A stretch of DNA of 64,000 nucleotides, taken from the NCBI GenBank assembly GCA_000471045.1, contig KI301992.1, positions 62,001 to 126,000 of the forward strand. Reading direction: 5' to 3'. How positions within the stretch are numbered: the first letter of the stretch is position 1; every line of letters starts with the position of its first letter. Of this stretch, positions 25,765 through 34,346 are shown one piece after another. The position numbers and the translations under genes were made by a program. Source of the DNA: an actinobacterium LLX17 (GTDB taxonomy: Bacteria; Actinomycetota; Actinomycetes; Propionibacteriales; Nocardioidaceae). Below the pieces are notes generated by a model that ran no database searches, had not been told where the DNA came from, and saw only the letters and a list, made by a program, of their open reading frames with translations.

Positions 25765-26413
25765 GGTCCGGCCCGCGGCGGCCCGCTTCCGCACCGTCGG
25801 TGACGGCACCCGCACCTTCCACTCCTTCTCGTACGGCACGCACTACGACCCCGACAACATCGGCTTCGGGGCACTACGGGCCATCAACGTCGAGCACGTC
25901 GAGCCCGCGGCCGGGTATGACACGCACCACCACGCCGACGTCGAGATCGTCACGTGGGTGCTCGAGGGCACACTGCGGCACGACGACACCACGGGCGCCG
26001 GAGGCGACATCCGTCCCCGCGTCGCCCAGCGGCTGAGCGCCGGCACCGGCGTCGAGCACGCTGAGCGCAACGCCTCCGCGACCGAGCCGCTCGTCTTCGT
26101 GCAGTGCATGCTCGCCTCCACCTGGGAGGCCGATCCCGACTACGCCCAGACGGACGTGCCGGTCGAGCCCGGGGCACTCGTGCCCACAGTGGGGCTGCGC
26201 TCAGAGGTCGAGCTGCTGGTCGCCGACCTGGACGGCAGACCGCTGACCGTCCCGGCCGCCCCCCGCCGGCTCGTGCACGTGACGCGCGGAACCGTGCTGG
26301 CCGAGGGGCTCCGTCTCGACCAGGGCGCCGAGATCCGCACCGACGACGCGGACGACCTGGTGCTCACCTCGGACGGTCCGGCCGAGGCGCTGGTCTGGCT
26401 CCTACACACCTGA
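25757..26413 (+). CDS. Pirin family protein
   Basis: This 218-residue bicupin contains the metal ligands H-H-H of the pirin motif in YDTHHHADVEIVTWVLEG (near residue 57) and a later Glu/His pair in GTGVEHAERN. Pirins bind iron; some oxidise quercetin and others act as redox-sensing regulators. The start overlaps the metallopeptidase gene by 8 nt. Confidence 0.9.
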   Translation: MREVRPAAARFRTVGDGTRTFHSFSYGTHYDPDNIGFGALRAINVEHVEPAAGYDTHHHADVEIVTWVLEGTLRHDDTTGAGGDIRPRVAQRLSAGTGVEHAERNASATEPLVFVQCMLASTWEADPDYAQTDVPVEPGALVPTVGLRSEVELLVADLDGRPLTVPAAPRRLVHVTRGTVLAEGLRLDQGAEIRTDDADDLVLTSDGPAEALVWLLHT

Positions 26414-26452
26414 CTCAGGGCCAATCTTGCGGGGCGGACCGTCAGGGGCCGA

Positions 26453-26487
26453 TTCACAGTGTCCGCCTCCGGGCGTAGGTTTCTACC
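26453..26487 (+). promoter_or_regulatory. Sigma-A-type leaderless promoter of the FAD oxidoreductase
   Basis: A -35-like TTCACA (26453-26458), a 17-nt spacer, and a -10-like TAGGTT (26476-26481) are followed by 6 nt and the ATG at 26488. Transcription starting at the A of ATG would give a leaderless mRNA. This is the clearest complete promoter of the type seen throughout the window. Confidence 0.6.
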
Positions 26488-27846
26488 ATGGCTGGTTGGA
26501 CGCTGCACGCTGAAGCCGTGGCCGCACTGCTCGACTCGTACCGGCAGATCCCTGCCGGGGAGCCGGTGCGGCTGGCGAAGCGCACCTCGAACCTGTTCCG
26601 ACCCCGCGAGGCCACCACGGCCCCGGGGCTCGACGTCAGTGGCCTCACCGGGGTCATCGAGGTCGACGTCGCCGCCCGCACCGCCGACGTCCAGGGCATG
26701 TGCACCTACGAGGACCTCGTCGACGCCACCCTGGCCCACGGCCTCATCCCGTTCGTGGTGCCGCAGCTGCGCACCATCACCCTCGGGGGTGCGGTCACGG
26801 GCCTGGGCATCGAGTCCACCTCGTTCCGCAACGGCCTGCCGCACGAGTCGGTGCTCGAGATGGACGTGCTCACCGGTGGCGGCGAGATCGTCACCGCCAC
26901 CCCCGACAACGAGCACGCCGACCTCTTCGAGGCGTTCCCCAACTCCTACGGCAGCCTCGGCTACGCCACCCGCCTGCGCATCAAGCTCGAGAAGGTCCCG
27001 CCGCGGGTCGCGCTGCGGCACGTCCGGCACGACACGATCGAGTCCGCCGTCGAGTCCATCCGCCAGATCTGCGAGTCCGGCGAGTGGCAGGGGCGCCGCG
27101 TCGACGGGCTCGACGGCACCGCCTTCACGCCCGACGAGGTCTACCTGACGTTGGCGGAGTTCACCGACGCCCCCATCGACATCAGCGACTACACCGGGCA
27201 GCAGATCTACTTCCGCTCCCTGCGCGAGCGCCGCACCGACGGCCTGACGATGCTCGACTACCTCTGGCGCTGGGACACCGACTGGTTCTGGTGCTCGGGC
27301 GCGTTCGGCGCGCAGAACCCCACCGTCCGGCGCCTCTGGCCGCGGCAGTGGCGGCGCAGCGACGTCTACCACCGGCTGGTCGGTCTCGACGAGCGTCTCG
27401 GCATCAGCCGCGTGCTCGACCGCATCAAGAAGGTCCCGGGTCGCGAACGCGTCATCCAGGACATCGAGGTGCCGATCGAGCAGGTGCCCCAGTTCCTCAC
27501 CTGGTTCGACGACGCCGTCGGCATGCGACCGGTGTGGCTGTGCCCGTTGCGCACCACCCGCGAGTGGCCCTCCTATCCGCTGCGTCCTGGCGAGATCTAC
27601 GTCAACGCCGGCTTCTGGGGCACCGTCGAGGTGCCTGCCGGCTCCCCGCCCGGCGCGGTGAACCGGGCGGTCGAGGAGCGCGTGCACGCCCTCGGCGGCC
27701 ACAAGTCCCTGTACTCCGAGGCCTTCTACGACCAGGCCACGTTCGACGATCTCTACGGCGGCAAGAACCTCGACGTGGTCCGCGACCGCTACGACCCGCA
27801 GGGCCGCCTCCACACCCTCTTCCAGAAAGTGGTGGGCAACTCATGA
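26488..27846 (+). CDS. FAD-binding oxidoreductase of the 10-methyl fatty acid (TmsA/BfaA-like) type
   Basis: This 452-residue oxidase/reductase has an N-terminal FAD_binding_4 domain (LRTITLGGAVTGLGIES near residue 92, NSYGSLGYATRL near 150) and a C-terminal part like Rv3719 relatives. Its 4-nt overlap with a cyclopropane-synthase-type methyltransferase is the arrangement of tmsA-tmsB/bfaA-bfaB, where the methyltransferase makes a 10-methylene acyl lipid and this flavoprotein reduces it to 10-methyl (tuberculostearate-type). The assignment rests on family and context. Promoter as described for 26453-26487. Confidence 0.85.
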   Translation: MAGWTLHAEAVAALLDSYRQIPAGEPVRLAKRTSNLFRPREATTAPGLDVSGLTGVIEVDVAARTADVQGMCTYEDLVDATLAHGLIPFVVPQLRTITLGGAVTGLGIESTSFRNGLPHESVLEMDVLTGGGEIVTATPDNEHADLFEAFPNSYGSLGYATRLRIKLEKVPPRVALRHVRHDTIESAVESIRQICESGEWQGRRVDGLDGTAFTPDEVYLTLAEFTDAPIDISDYTGQQIYFRSLRERRTDGLTMLDYLWRWDTDWFWCSGAFGAQNPTVRRLWPRQWRRSDVYHRLVGLDERLGISRVLDRIKKVPGRERVIQDIEVPIEQVPQFLTWFDDAVGMRPVWLCPLRTTREWPSYPLRPGEIYVNAGFWGTVEVPAGSPPGAVNRAVEERVHALGGHKSLYSEAFYDQATFDDLYGGKNLDVVRDRYDPQGRLHTLFQKVVGNS

Positions 27847-29105
27847 CGATCGCCGAAGCCCTTGAGCGCCTGATGCGCCATGGCATGCCGTTTCGGTTCG
27901 AGGCCTACGACGGCAGCGCCGCCGGCGACGTCGACTCACAGTTCACGGTGCGCCTGCTCACCGAGCGCGGCCTGCGCTACCTCATGTCCCACCCCGGCGA
28001 CCTCGGGTTCGCCCGCGCCTACGTCGCCGGCGACCTCGAGATCGACGGCACGCACCCGGGCGATCCCTACGAGATGATGAAGCTGTTTCGCAGCCGCCTC
28101 ACCTTCAAGGTGCCGGCGCCGGGCGAGCTCATGCAGATCCTGCGCAGCCTCGGCATCAACAACCTCGTCGTGCCCACCCCGCCGCCGGAGGAGCACCTGC
28201 CCAAGTGGCGTCGCGTGCTCGAGGGCCTGCGACACAGCCGGGCCCGCGACGCCGAGGCCATCAGCCACCACTACGACGTGTCCAACCGCTTCTACGAGCT
28301 CGTGCTCGGTCCGTCCATGGCGTACACGTGCGCCGTCTACCCCGAGGTCGACGCCACGCTCGAGCAGGCCCAGGCCGAGAAGTTCGACCTCGTCTGTCGC
28401 AAGCTCGACCTGCAGCCCGGCCAGCGTCTGCTCGACCTCGGGTGCGGCTGGGGCGGCATGGTGCGGCACGCGGCCGAGCACTACGGCGTGCGCGCGCTGG
28501 GCGTCACCCTCTCGGAGCAGCAGGCCGTCTGGGGTCAGCAGGCCATCAAGCAGCAGGGCCTCGACCACCTTGCCGAGGTGCGGCACATGGATTACCGCGA
28601 CGTGGTCGAGCGCGACTTCGACGCCATCAGCTCGATCGGTCTCACCGAGCACATCGGGGTGCGCAACTACCCGTCGTACTTCGCTTTCATCCACGACCGG
28701 CTGCGTCACGGTGGGCGCCTGCTCAACCACTGCATCACCCGCCCCAACAACACCGGGCCCGCGTCGGCCGGCGCCTTCATCGACCGCTACGTGTTCCCCG
28801 ACGGTGAGCTGGCCGGCCCCGGCCGCATCATCTCCGCCGCGCACGACGCGGGACTCGAGGTGCGTCACGCCGAGAACCTGCGCGAGCACTACGCCATGAC
28901 CCTGCGCGACTGGTCCCACAACCTCGTGCAGAACTGGGACGAGGCGCTCGGCGAGGTCAGCCTCGGCACCGCCAAGGTCTGGGGCATGTACATGGCCGGG
29001 TCCCGCCTGGCCTTCGACCTCGACGAGATCGAGCTGCACCACGTGCTCGCGGTCAAGTCCCATCGGGGTGGCGCCTCCGACTTCCCCCTGCGCCCCACCT
29101 TTTAG
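27843..29105 (+). CDS. Cyclopropane-fatty-acyl-phospholipid synthase family methyltransferase (TmsB/BfaB-like)
   Basis: This 420-residue SAM-dependent methyltransferase has an N-terminal lipid-binding part (about 1-130) and a CMAS domain with YDVSNRFYELVLGPSMAYTC near residue 143, SAM motif LLDLGCGWGGM near 197, and EHIGVRNYPSYF near 270. It transfers a methylene or methyl group to the double bond of an unsaturated phospholipid acyl chain at the membrane. Coupled translation with the FAD reductase (ATGA) points to 10-methyl branched fatty acid synthesis rather than cyclopropanation. Without chemical data, cyclopropane formation stays possible. Confidence 0.9.
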   Translation: MTIAEALERLMRHGMPFRFEAYDGSAAGDVDSQFTVRLLTERGLRYLMSHPGDLGFARAYVAGDLEIDGTHPGDPYEMMKLFRSRLTFKVPAPGELMQILRSLGINNLVVPTPPPEEHLPKWRRVLEGLRHSRARDAEAISHHYDVSNRFYELVLGPSMAYTCAVYPEVDATLEQAQAEKFDLVCRKLDLQPGQRLLDLGCGWGGMVRHAAEHYGVRALGVTLSEQQAVWGQQAIKQQGLDHLAEVRHMDYRDVVERDFDAISSIGLTEHIGVRNYPSYFAFIHDRLRHGGRLLNHCITRPNNTGPASAGAFIDRYVFPDGELAGPGRIISAAHDAGLEVRHAENLREHYAMTLRDWSHNLVQNWDEALGEVSLGTAKVWGMYMAGSRLAFDLDEIELHHVLAVKSHRGGASDFPLRPTF

Positions 29106-29162
29106 CCGCCGTCGTCCCGGGCCGAGCGTGCCGTCCGAGGGACCTCCGGGTAGGAAGGTGGC

Positions 29163-29501
29163 ATGACGCAGCAGCCGGCGGATGACGCGGCCCACCCTGA
29201 GGACGAGTCCGACGTCGTCGTCGACCGGCCCATCGGCACCCGGTCGTTCGTGTACGGCGCGAAGGTGCTCGTCACGGCCGTGGTGGCCCTGCTGCTGACG
29301 GTGGGGTCCGGCCGTGACCTGTGGTCGGCCTTCTGGATCCTGGTCGCCGCCGGCATCGTCGGCATCAGCTTCGCGTTCATCGAGCGCTCGACGGCGCGGG
29401 GCGCCGAGCGGGTCAGTCAGCGTCGCGTCAACGTCGACGTCCTGCTGACGGTCGCCGTGGCCCTCGTCGTCAACGCCCTGGTGGTCGTCTCCGAACGCTA
29501 G
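29163..29501 (+). CDS. Small membrane protein downstream of the methyltransferase
   Basis: This 112-residue protein has about 25 charged N-terminal residues and three predicted membrane segments (about 33-50, 54-72, 92-110). I do not recognise a family. It follows the methyltransferase by 57 nt. Known tms operons have a third gene of unknown function, so it might be its counterpart, but homology is not shown. A TAGGAA box 6 nt before the ATG could give it its own leaderless transcript. Confidence 0.7.
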   Translation: MTQQPADDAAHPEDESDVVVDRPIGTRSFVYGAKVLVTAVVALLLTVGSGRDLWSAFWILVAAGIVGISFAFIERSTARGAERVSQRRVNVDVLLTVAVALVVNALVVVSER

Positions 29502-29517
29502 CCGGGCGGCAGAAGAC

Positions 29518-30303
29518 TCAGTCCAGGTCGATGACCACGGGGGCGTGGTCGCTCGCGCCCTTGCCCTTGCGCTCCTCGCGGTCGATCCAGCCCTTCGAGA
29601 CCCGGCCGGCCAGTGCAGGGGAGCAGAGCGCGAAGTCGATGCGCATGCCCTCGCGCTTGGGGAAGCGCAGCCGCTGGTAGTCCCAGTACGTGTAGACGCC
29701 GGGCCCGGGGGTGTGCGGACGCACGACGTCGGCGAATCCCGCATCGATCATCGCGCGGAACGCCGCCCGCTCCGGCTCCGACACGTGGGTGGAGTTCTCG
29801 AACGCCGTCATGTCCCAGACGTCCTCGTCCTCGGGCGCGATGTTCCAGTCGCCGGTCAGGGCGATCTGCGCGTCGGGGTCGGCCGCCAGCCACTCGGCGC
29901 CGGCCTGGCGCAGACGCTCGAGCCAGGCCAGCTTGTAGTCGTAGTGGGCGTGCCCCAGTTCGCGGCCGTTCGGCACGTAGAGGCTCCAGACGCGCACGCC
30001 GCCGCACGTGGCGCCGATGGCCCGCGGCTCCAGCACACCGTCGTAGACCGGCTGGTCGTCGGCGAAGGTCGTCGCCACGTCCTCCAGCCCGACGCGCGAC
30101 AGGATGGCGACGCCGTTCCACTGGTTGATGCCCAGATGGGCCCACTCGTAGCCCATCGCGTCGAGGCCGAGTCCGGGGAACTGGTCGTCACGGCACTTGG
30201 TCTCCTGGATGGCCAGCACGTCGACGTCGTGCCGCTCCAGGAAGCCGGTGACGCGGTCGATGCGGCTGCGGACGGAGTTGATGTTCCAGGTCGCGATACG
30301 CAC
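29518..30303 (-). CDS. xth: Exodeoxyribonuclease III
   Basis: This 261-residue AP endonuclease/3'-5' exonuclease of the EEP superfamily acts in base excision repair. It has WNINSVRSR at the N-terminus, LAIQETKC (metal-binding Glu near residue 36), LTGDWNIAPED and a terminal SDHAPVVIDL with the catalytic Asp-His. The length is standard. The GTG start lies 6 nt after TAGGTT on the minus strand (30310-30315). The EamA transporter stop lies 9 nt upstream on the same strand, but this promoter suggests independent expression. Confidence 0.95.
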   Translation of the reverse strand: MRIATWNINSVRSRIDRVTGFLERHDVDVLAIQETKCRDDQFPGLGLDAMGYEWAHLGINQWNGVAILSRVGLEDVATTFADDQPVYDGVLEPRAIGATCGGVRVWSLYVPNGRELGHAHYDYKLAWLERLRQAGAEWLAADPDAQIALTGDWNIAPEDEDVWDMTAFENSTHVSEPERAAFRAMIDAGFADVVRPHTPGPGVYTYWDYQRLRFPKREGMRIDFALCSPALAGRVSKGWIDREERKGKGASDHAPVVIDLD

Positions 30304-30312
30304 GACTCGAAC

Positions 30313-31140
30313 CTAGCCCAGCGCGACGAGGGTGACGGCCGCGGCCGCGGTGGCGAGGCCGATGCCCTGCCCACGTCCGATGCGCTCGGACAGCACCAGC
30401 CACGCCAGCACGACCGTGGCTGCCGGGTAGAGCGCCGAGATGACCGAGACCACGGAGAGCAGGCCCTGGTGCGTGGCCAGGAGGAAGGCGCCCGAGGCGG
30501 TGAAGCCGAGCGGTCCGAGCAGAAGACCCCACCACGCGGTCCGCTGCCGCGGCACCCACCGCTGACGCAACGTCACGGCCACCGCGACGACCCCCACGAC
30601 GCCGGAGAGGTGCGCCACGGCGAGCGGACCGAAGCCGGCAGTGTCCGGGACCTGCCCGATCAGGGCGAACAGCCCGCCGAAGCCGATGCCGGCGAGCACG
30701 CCGTCACCCAACCCGGACGGTCCGCTGTCCGTCTCGCCGGGGTCGCGGGAGATCAGCCAGATCGCCGGGAACGCGCACACCAGGCCCACCACCGCGAGGC
30801 TCGAGGGTCGGTCGCCCTGCACCACGCCCACGGCCAGCGGCACGACGGCCGAGCCGATGGCCGAGACCGGTGCCACCACGCCCATCCGTCCACGGGCCAG
30901 GCCGCGGTAGAGGAACGCCACGCCGAAGCCCGTGCAGACGCCCGCCCCGGCACCCAGCAGCAGGTGCGTGCGGGTCGGGTCGCCACCGACCGCCAGCACC
31001 GCCACACCGGAGCAGGTGGCGGCCGAGAGCTGACCGACGACGGCCACCTGCCAGCCGGCTGCCCGTTTCGTGAAGATGCCGCCGAGGAAGTCCGAGATGC
31101 CGTAGGCGAGTGCCGAGACGAGTGCGAGGACGACGGCCAC
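30313..31140 (-). CDS. EamA/DMT family transporter
   Basis: This 275-residue protein has ten predicted membrane segments arranged as two EamA repeats (about 1-130 and 140-275), as in drug/metabolite exporters of the DMT superfamily. The second repeat ends LSERIGRGQGIGLATAAAAV. The substrate is unknown. The GTG start is 6 nt after TAGCGT (minus strand, 31147-31152). It diverges from the membrane protein gene at 31185, whose own TACGAT box is only 20 nt away. Confidence 0.9.
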   Translation of the reverse strand: MAVVLALVSALAYGISDFLGGIFTKRAAGWQVAVVGQLSAATCSGVAVLAVGGDPTRTHLLLGAGAGVCTGFGVAFLYRGLARGRMGVVAPVSAIGSAVVPLAVGVVQGDRPSSLAVVGLVCAFPAIWLISRDPGETDSGPSGLGDGVLAGIGFGGLFALIGQVPDTAGFGPLAVAHLSGVVGVVAVAVTLRQRWVPRQRTAWWGLLLGPLGFTASGAFLLATHQGLLSVVSVISALYPAATVVLAWLVLSERIGRGQGIGLATAAAAVTLVALG

Positions 31141-31146
31141 GCGGTG

Positions 31147-31178
31147 ACGCTACGGCATGCCGACCACCTTCGTACGAT
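31147..31178. promoter_or_regulatory. Divergent pair of leaderless promoters
   Basis: The minus-strand box TAGCGT (31147-31152) and plus-strand box TACGAT (31173-31178) each sit 6 nt before a start codon, GTG at 31140 and ATG at 31185. The entire divergent control region is only 44 nt, so the two promoters must share sequence. Confidence 0.5.
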
Positions 31179-31184
31179 GGCGCC

Positions 31185-31856
31185 ATGGACGACCCCACTT
31201 CCGTCTCCGGGCCCGGACCGACGCCCGATCCGAAGCGGCGGACCCGTTGGGGACGCCGCACCAACGAGGCCGTCGGTCGGCTCAGCGGCCGCGTCGACGA
31301 CCAGACCGGCCGGGCCTCCGAGCGCGCCGCGCAGATGCTCGTGCTCGCGGTGCGGGTCCTGCGCATTCCCTCGGCGATCGTGCTGGTCGCCGCGTGGCCG
31401 TTCATCGCCGTCACCGCCGTCATGGGTCTGCTCGGTGAGGGCGCGTTCCGGGTCGTCGTGCTGGTGGTGGCGCTGCTGATGGCCCTGGTCTCCGGCGCGT
31501 TCGCGTGGCGTCGCCGTCAGGTGCAGCGAGCCGTCGAGGACCCGGTCGCCCTGGCCACCGAGCTGGGCATCATGGTCAGCCTCAGCGGTCGGGTCGAGGA
31601 GACCCGCGGCATCCTCGAGCAGCTGGCCGGCGGCGGGGGCGCGCGGATGTTCTCGCGCCTCCGAGGCGCCTGGCGGGGTGTCACGATGCCCGCGCGCTGG
31701 ATCCAGGGCGTCGAGGACCTGCCGCGCGCCCGCAACTTCGCCCCGCCGCGCATCGGCTGGACGGTCTCGCTGACGATCGCCGCGCTGTGGCTCGTGCCGA
31801 TCTCGATGATCGCCGCCTTCTTCGCCGTCGTCGGCGGGATCGCCGAGTCCCTCTGA
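31185..31856 (+). CDS. Predicted membrane protein, unknown function
   Basis: This 223-residue protein has a charged N-terminal tail (residues 1-45), two membrane segments (about 57-80 and 84-104), a soluble helical middle rich in Arg and a final membrane segment (about 190-215). No family was recognised. A TACGAT box 6 nt before the ATG fixes the start. It is followed 61 nt later by the decapeptide-repeat gene, which has a promoter-like box of its own. Confidence 0.75.
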   Translation: MDDPTSVSGPGPTPDPKRRTRWGRRTNEAVGRLSGRVDDQTGRASERAAQMLVLAVRVLRIPSAIVLVAAWPFIAVTAVMGLLGEGAFRVVVLVVALLMALVSGAFAWRRRQVQRAVEDPVALATELGIMVSLSGRVEETRGILEQLAGGGGARMFSRLRGAWRGVTMPARWIQGVEDLPRARNFAPPRIGWTVSLTIAALWLVPISMIAAFFAVVGGIAESL

Positions 31857-31917
31857 TGCTCAGGTCGCCGGTGCGGACCCGGTGACACCCAGGGCTCCCG
31901 CCCCTACGCTGACCCGC

Positions 31918-32721
31918 ATGGACGTCCGATCCCTCGCCCTGCTGCCTGTGCAGGTCACCGTCGCCGCCACTCGCACCACGCTGGCGCTCGGCTACTTCGT
32001 GTCACCGCAGGGTCCCCTGCTGCGCGACGGCGGGTACGCCACCCAGCTCTCGCGCCTGCTCGCCGAGGGCGGGCTGCTCGACCGCATCAGCCGCATCCTC
32101 GAGGACGAGCACGGTCCCGTCGGCCTCGCGTACACGCTGGCCGAGCTGACCGCGGAGGACCGGCCGATCGGCAAGGCCCTCGCGCGGGACGGACTGCTGG
32201 ACCGGATGGCGTCGGAGGAGGGGCCGTTCGTGCGGCTGCTCGAGACCGGCGGTCCGCTCGACCGGGCGCTGTCCGAGGAAGGAGCGCTGTACCGCTTCCT
32301 CGCTCCGGAGGGTGCGCTCGACCGCCTGCTCGCGCCGGGCGGGCCGCTGGAGCGACTCATCGAGGACGACGGTGCTCTCGACCAGCTGCTCGCCGTCGAC
32401 GGACCCCTCGACCGCGTGCTCGCGCCGGGCGGTCTGCTCGAGCAGATGCTGGCCGACGAGGGCATGATCGAGACCCTGCTGATGCCCGGCGGCACGCTGG
32501 ACCGGCTGGTCGAGCTGGGCGAGACCTTCGAGAAGCTCGTGCCGCGGCTGGACATGCTCAGCGCCGCCATCCCGACGCTCAACCAAGCCGTCGGCGTGCT
32601 CAACCACGCGGTCGAGCCGCTGAGCTCCCTGGCCACCCGTATCCCGGGAGGTCGGCGCCGCCCCGCAGGCCCGCCCGCGCTCACCCCTCGCGAGCCGGTT
32701 GCCGAATCGGCGGTGGAATGA
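31918..32721 (+). CDS. Decapeptide-repeat protein, unknown function
   Basis: This 267-residue protein is built largely of 10-residue repeats. From residue 51 to 210 the sequence can be cut into 16 consecutive units in phase. The clearest twelve (91-210) follow [GDE]-G-x-[LFI]-[DEY]-x-[LMFVA]-[LIAV]-x-x, for example GGPLDRALSE, EGALDRLLAP and DGPLDRVLAP. A hydrophobic N-terminus (about 4-30) could associate with the membrane, and the tail is Pro/Arg-rich. I know no family with this exact repeat. A TACGCT box lies 7 nt before the ATG. Confidence 0.8.
   Translation: MDVRSLALLPVQVTVAATRTTLALGYFVSPQGPLLRDGGYATQLSRLLAEGGLLDRISRILEDEHGPVGLAYTLAELTAEDRPIGKALARDGLLDRMASEEGPFVRLLETGGPLDRALSEEGALYRFLAPEGALDRLLAPGGPLERLIEDDGALDQLLAVDGPLDRVLAPGGLLEQMLADEGMIETLLMPGGTLDRLVELGETFEKLVPRLDMLSAAIPTLNQAVGVLNHAVEPLSSLATRIPGGRRRPAGPPALTPREPVAESAVE
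32188..32547 (+). repeat. Twelve tandem 30-bp (decapeptide) coding repeats
   Basis: Twelve in-frame 30-nt units encode DGLLDRMASE, EGPFVRLLET, GGPLDRALSE, EGALYRFLAP, EGALDRLLAP, GGPLERLIED, DGALDQLLAV, DGPLDRVLAP, GGLLEQMLAD, EGMIETLLMP, GGTLDRLVEL, GETFEKLVPR. Conservation is at protein level. The DNA has diverged, so the array is old rather than a recent expansion. Confidence 0.85.
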
Positions 32722-32749
32722 GCAGAGCGTCGCCGCGGTTGACTCGGCC

Positions 32750-33838
32750 GTGCCTTCTCTTCTTGATCCTCTGACCCTGCGTGGCCTGACGGTCCGCAAC
32801 CGCATCTGGCTGGCGCCGATGTGCCAGTACAGCGTCACCGCGCGCGACGGGGTGCCCACCGACTGGCACCTGGTGCACCTCGGTGCTCGCGCCACGGGCG
32901 GCTTCGGGCTCGTCATGACCGAGGCGACGGCGGTCGTGCCGGAGGGCCGCATCAGTCCCGAGGACACGGGCCTGTGGAACGACGACCAGGTCGTCGCGTG
33001 GCGTCGCATCACCGACTTCCTCCGCGCCGAGGGCGCCACCCCGGCCATCCAGCTGGCGCACGCGGGACGGAAGGCATCGACCGCGGCGCCCTTCGCGCCC
33101 AGCAAGGGCGGCCCGGTCGACGACGCCGAGGGTGGCTGGACCCCGGTGGGTCCGAGTGCCGAGGCGTTCCCGGGTCTGCGCGCCCCGCACGAGCTCACGG
33201 TCGACGAGATTGCCGGCGTGGTCGAGGCCTTCGGTGCTGCGGCCCGGCGCGCGGTCGAAGCAGGCTTCGACGTCGCCGAGATCCATGCCGCCCACGGCTA
33301 CCTGCTGCACGAGTTCCTCTCGCCGCTGTCGAACCACCGCACCGACTCCTACGGTGGCTCGTTCGAGAACCGCGTGCGCCTCGTGGTCGAGGTGCTCGAC
33401 GCCGTGCGCGCCGTCTGGCCCGACGACCTGCCCGTCCTGGTGCGCCTCTCGGGGACCGACTGGGAGGACGACGGCTGGACCATCGAGGAGTCGGCCCGTC
33501 TGGGCGCGCTGCTGCGTGAGCACGGTGCCGACCTCATCGACGTGTCGTCGGGCGGCAACACCGCGACGGCCGTCAACATCCCGGTCGCCCCCGGGTTCCA
33601 GGTGCCGCTGGCCTCGCAGATCCGTCGCGACGGCAACGTGGCCACCGGCGCGGTCGGCCTGATCACCGAGCCCGCCCAGGCGCAGGCGATCCTCGACGAC
33701 GGGCACGCCGACGTCGTGCTGCTCGCCCGGGTTGCGCTGCGTGAGCCGGCCTGGCCGCTGCGGGCCGCGCACGAGCTGGGGTTCAAGCGCGACGATGCGC
33801 CCTACCCGCCGCAGTACGAGCGCGGCGCCTGGCGGTAG
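32750..33838 (+). CDS. NADH:flavin oxidoreductase/NADH oxidase (OYE family, YqjM-like)
   Basis: This 362-residue FMN enzyme of the Old Yellow Enzyme family reduces activated C=C bonds of enones. It contains APMCQYS (the Cys that tunes FMN in YqjM-type enzymes), [38 protein letters not shown] with the substrate-binding His pair, and [10 protein letters not shown] chose the GTG at 32750 because the earlier in-frame codons lie in the repeat-protein gene and its product aligns from PSLLDPL. The ribosome site is weak. It lies 28 nt after the repeat gene. Confidence 0.9.
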   Translation: MPSLLDPLTLRGLTVRNRIWLAPMCQYSVTARDGVPTDWHLVHLGARATGGFGLVMTEATAVVPEGRISPEDTGLWNDDQVVAWRRITDFLRAEGATPAIQLAHAGRKASTAAPFAPSKGGPVDDAEGGWTPVGPSAEAFPGLRAPHELTVDEIAGVVEAFGAAARRAVEAGFDVAEIHAAHGYLLHEFLSPLSNHRTDSYGGSFENRVRLVVEVLDAVRAVWPDDLPVLVRLSGTDWEDDGWTIEESARLGALLREHGADLIDVSSGGNTATAVNIPVAPGFQVPLASQIRRDGNVATGAVGLITEPAQAQAILDDGHADVVLLARVALREPAWPLRAAHELGFKRDDAPYPPQYERGAWR

Positions 33839-33864
33839 CCACCGCCGGCCCTACAGTGGGGCGC

Positions 33865-34305
33865 GTGAGTGAGTCGCGCCGCATCCTGCTGGTCAACGGG
33901 CCGAACCTGAACCTGCTCGGTGAGCGTGAGCCCGACGTCTACGGCTCGACCACGCTGGCCGAGATCGAGCAGTCCGTCGCCGAGCGCGCTGCGACCCACG
34001 GCCTCGAGGTCGACGCCGTGCAGAGCAACCACGAGGGTGAGCTCATCGACGCCATTCACGGCGCGCGCCACACCCACGTCGGCATCGTCATCAACCCCGG
34101 GGCGTTCACGCACACGTCGGTGGCCATCCGCGACGCCCTCGCGGCCGTCGCCCTCCCCGTCGTGGAGGTGCATCTCAGCAACGTGCACCGGCGCGAGGAG
34201 TTCCGTCACCACTCCTACGTCTCGGGCGTCGCCGAGGCGGTCATCGCCGGCGCCGGACCCTCGGGCTACGCCTGGGCCGTCGACCTCCTCGCCGCCCGCC
34301 CCTGA
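33865..34305 (+). CDS. aroQ: Type II 3-dehydroquinate dehydratase
   Basis: This 146-residue protein matches the dodecameric class II dehydroquinase of the shikimate pathway. It has the N-terminal [17 protein letters not shown] with the catalytic Tyr, [34 protein letters not shown], and [15 protein letters not shown] with the catalytic His. The GTG at 33865 is 7 nt after a TACAGT box, which suggests a leaderless mRNA. It is unlinked here to other aro genes. Confidence 0.95.
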   Translation: MSESRRILLVNGPNLNLLGEREPDVYGSTTLAEIEQSVAERAATHGLEVDAVQSNHEGELIDAIHGARHTHVGIVINPGAFTHTSVAIRDALAAVALPVVEVHLSNVHRREEFRHHSYVSGVAEAVIAGAGPSGYAWAVDLLAARP

Positions 34306-34346
34306 CGCGGGTCAGGACCGCCTCGGACGGTCGATAGGATCGGGGG

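Noticed and set aside
27936..29744. A 602-codon minus frame across the methyltransferase and small membrane protein
   Set aside because: It is a shadow of the methyltransferase gene. Only the exonuclease gene on that strand is supported.
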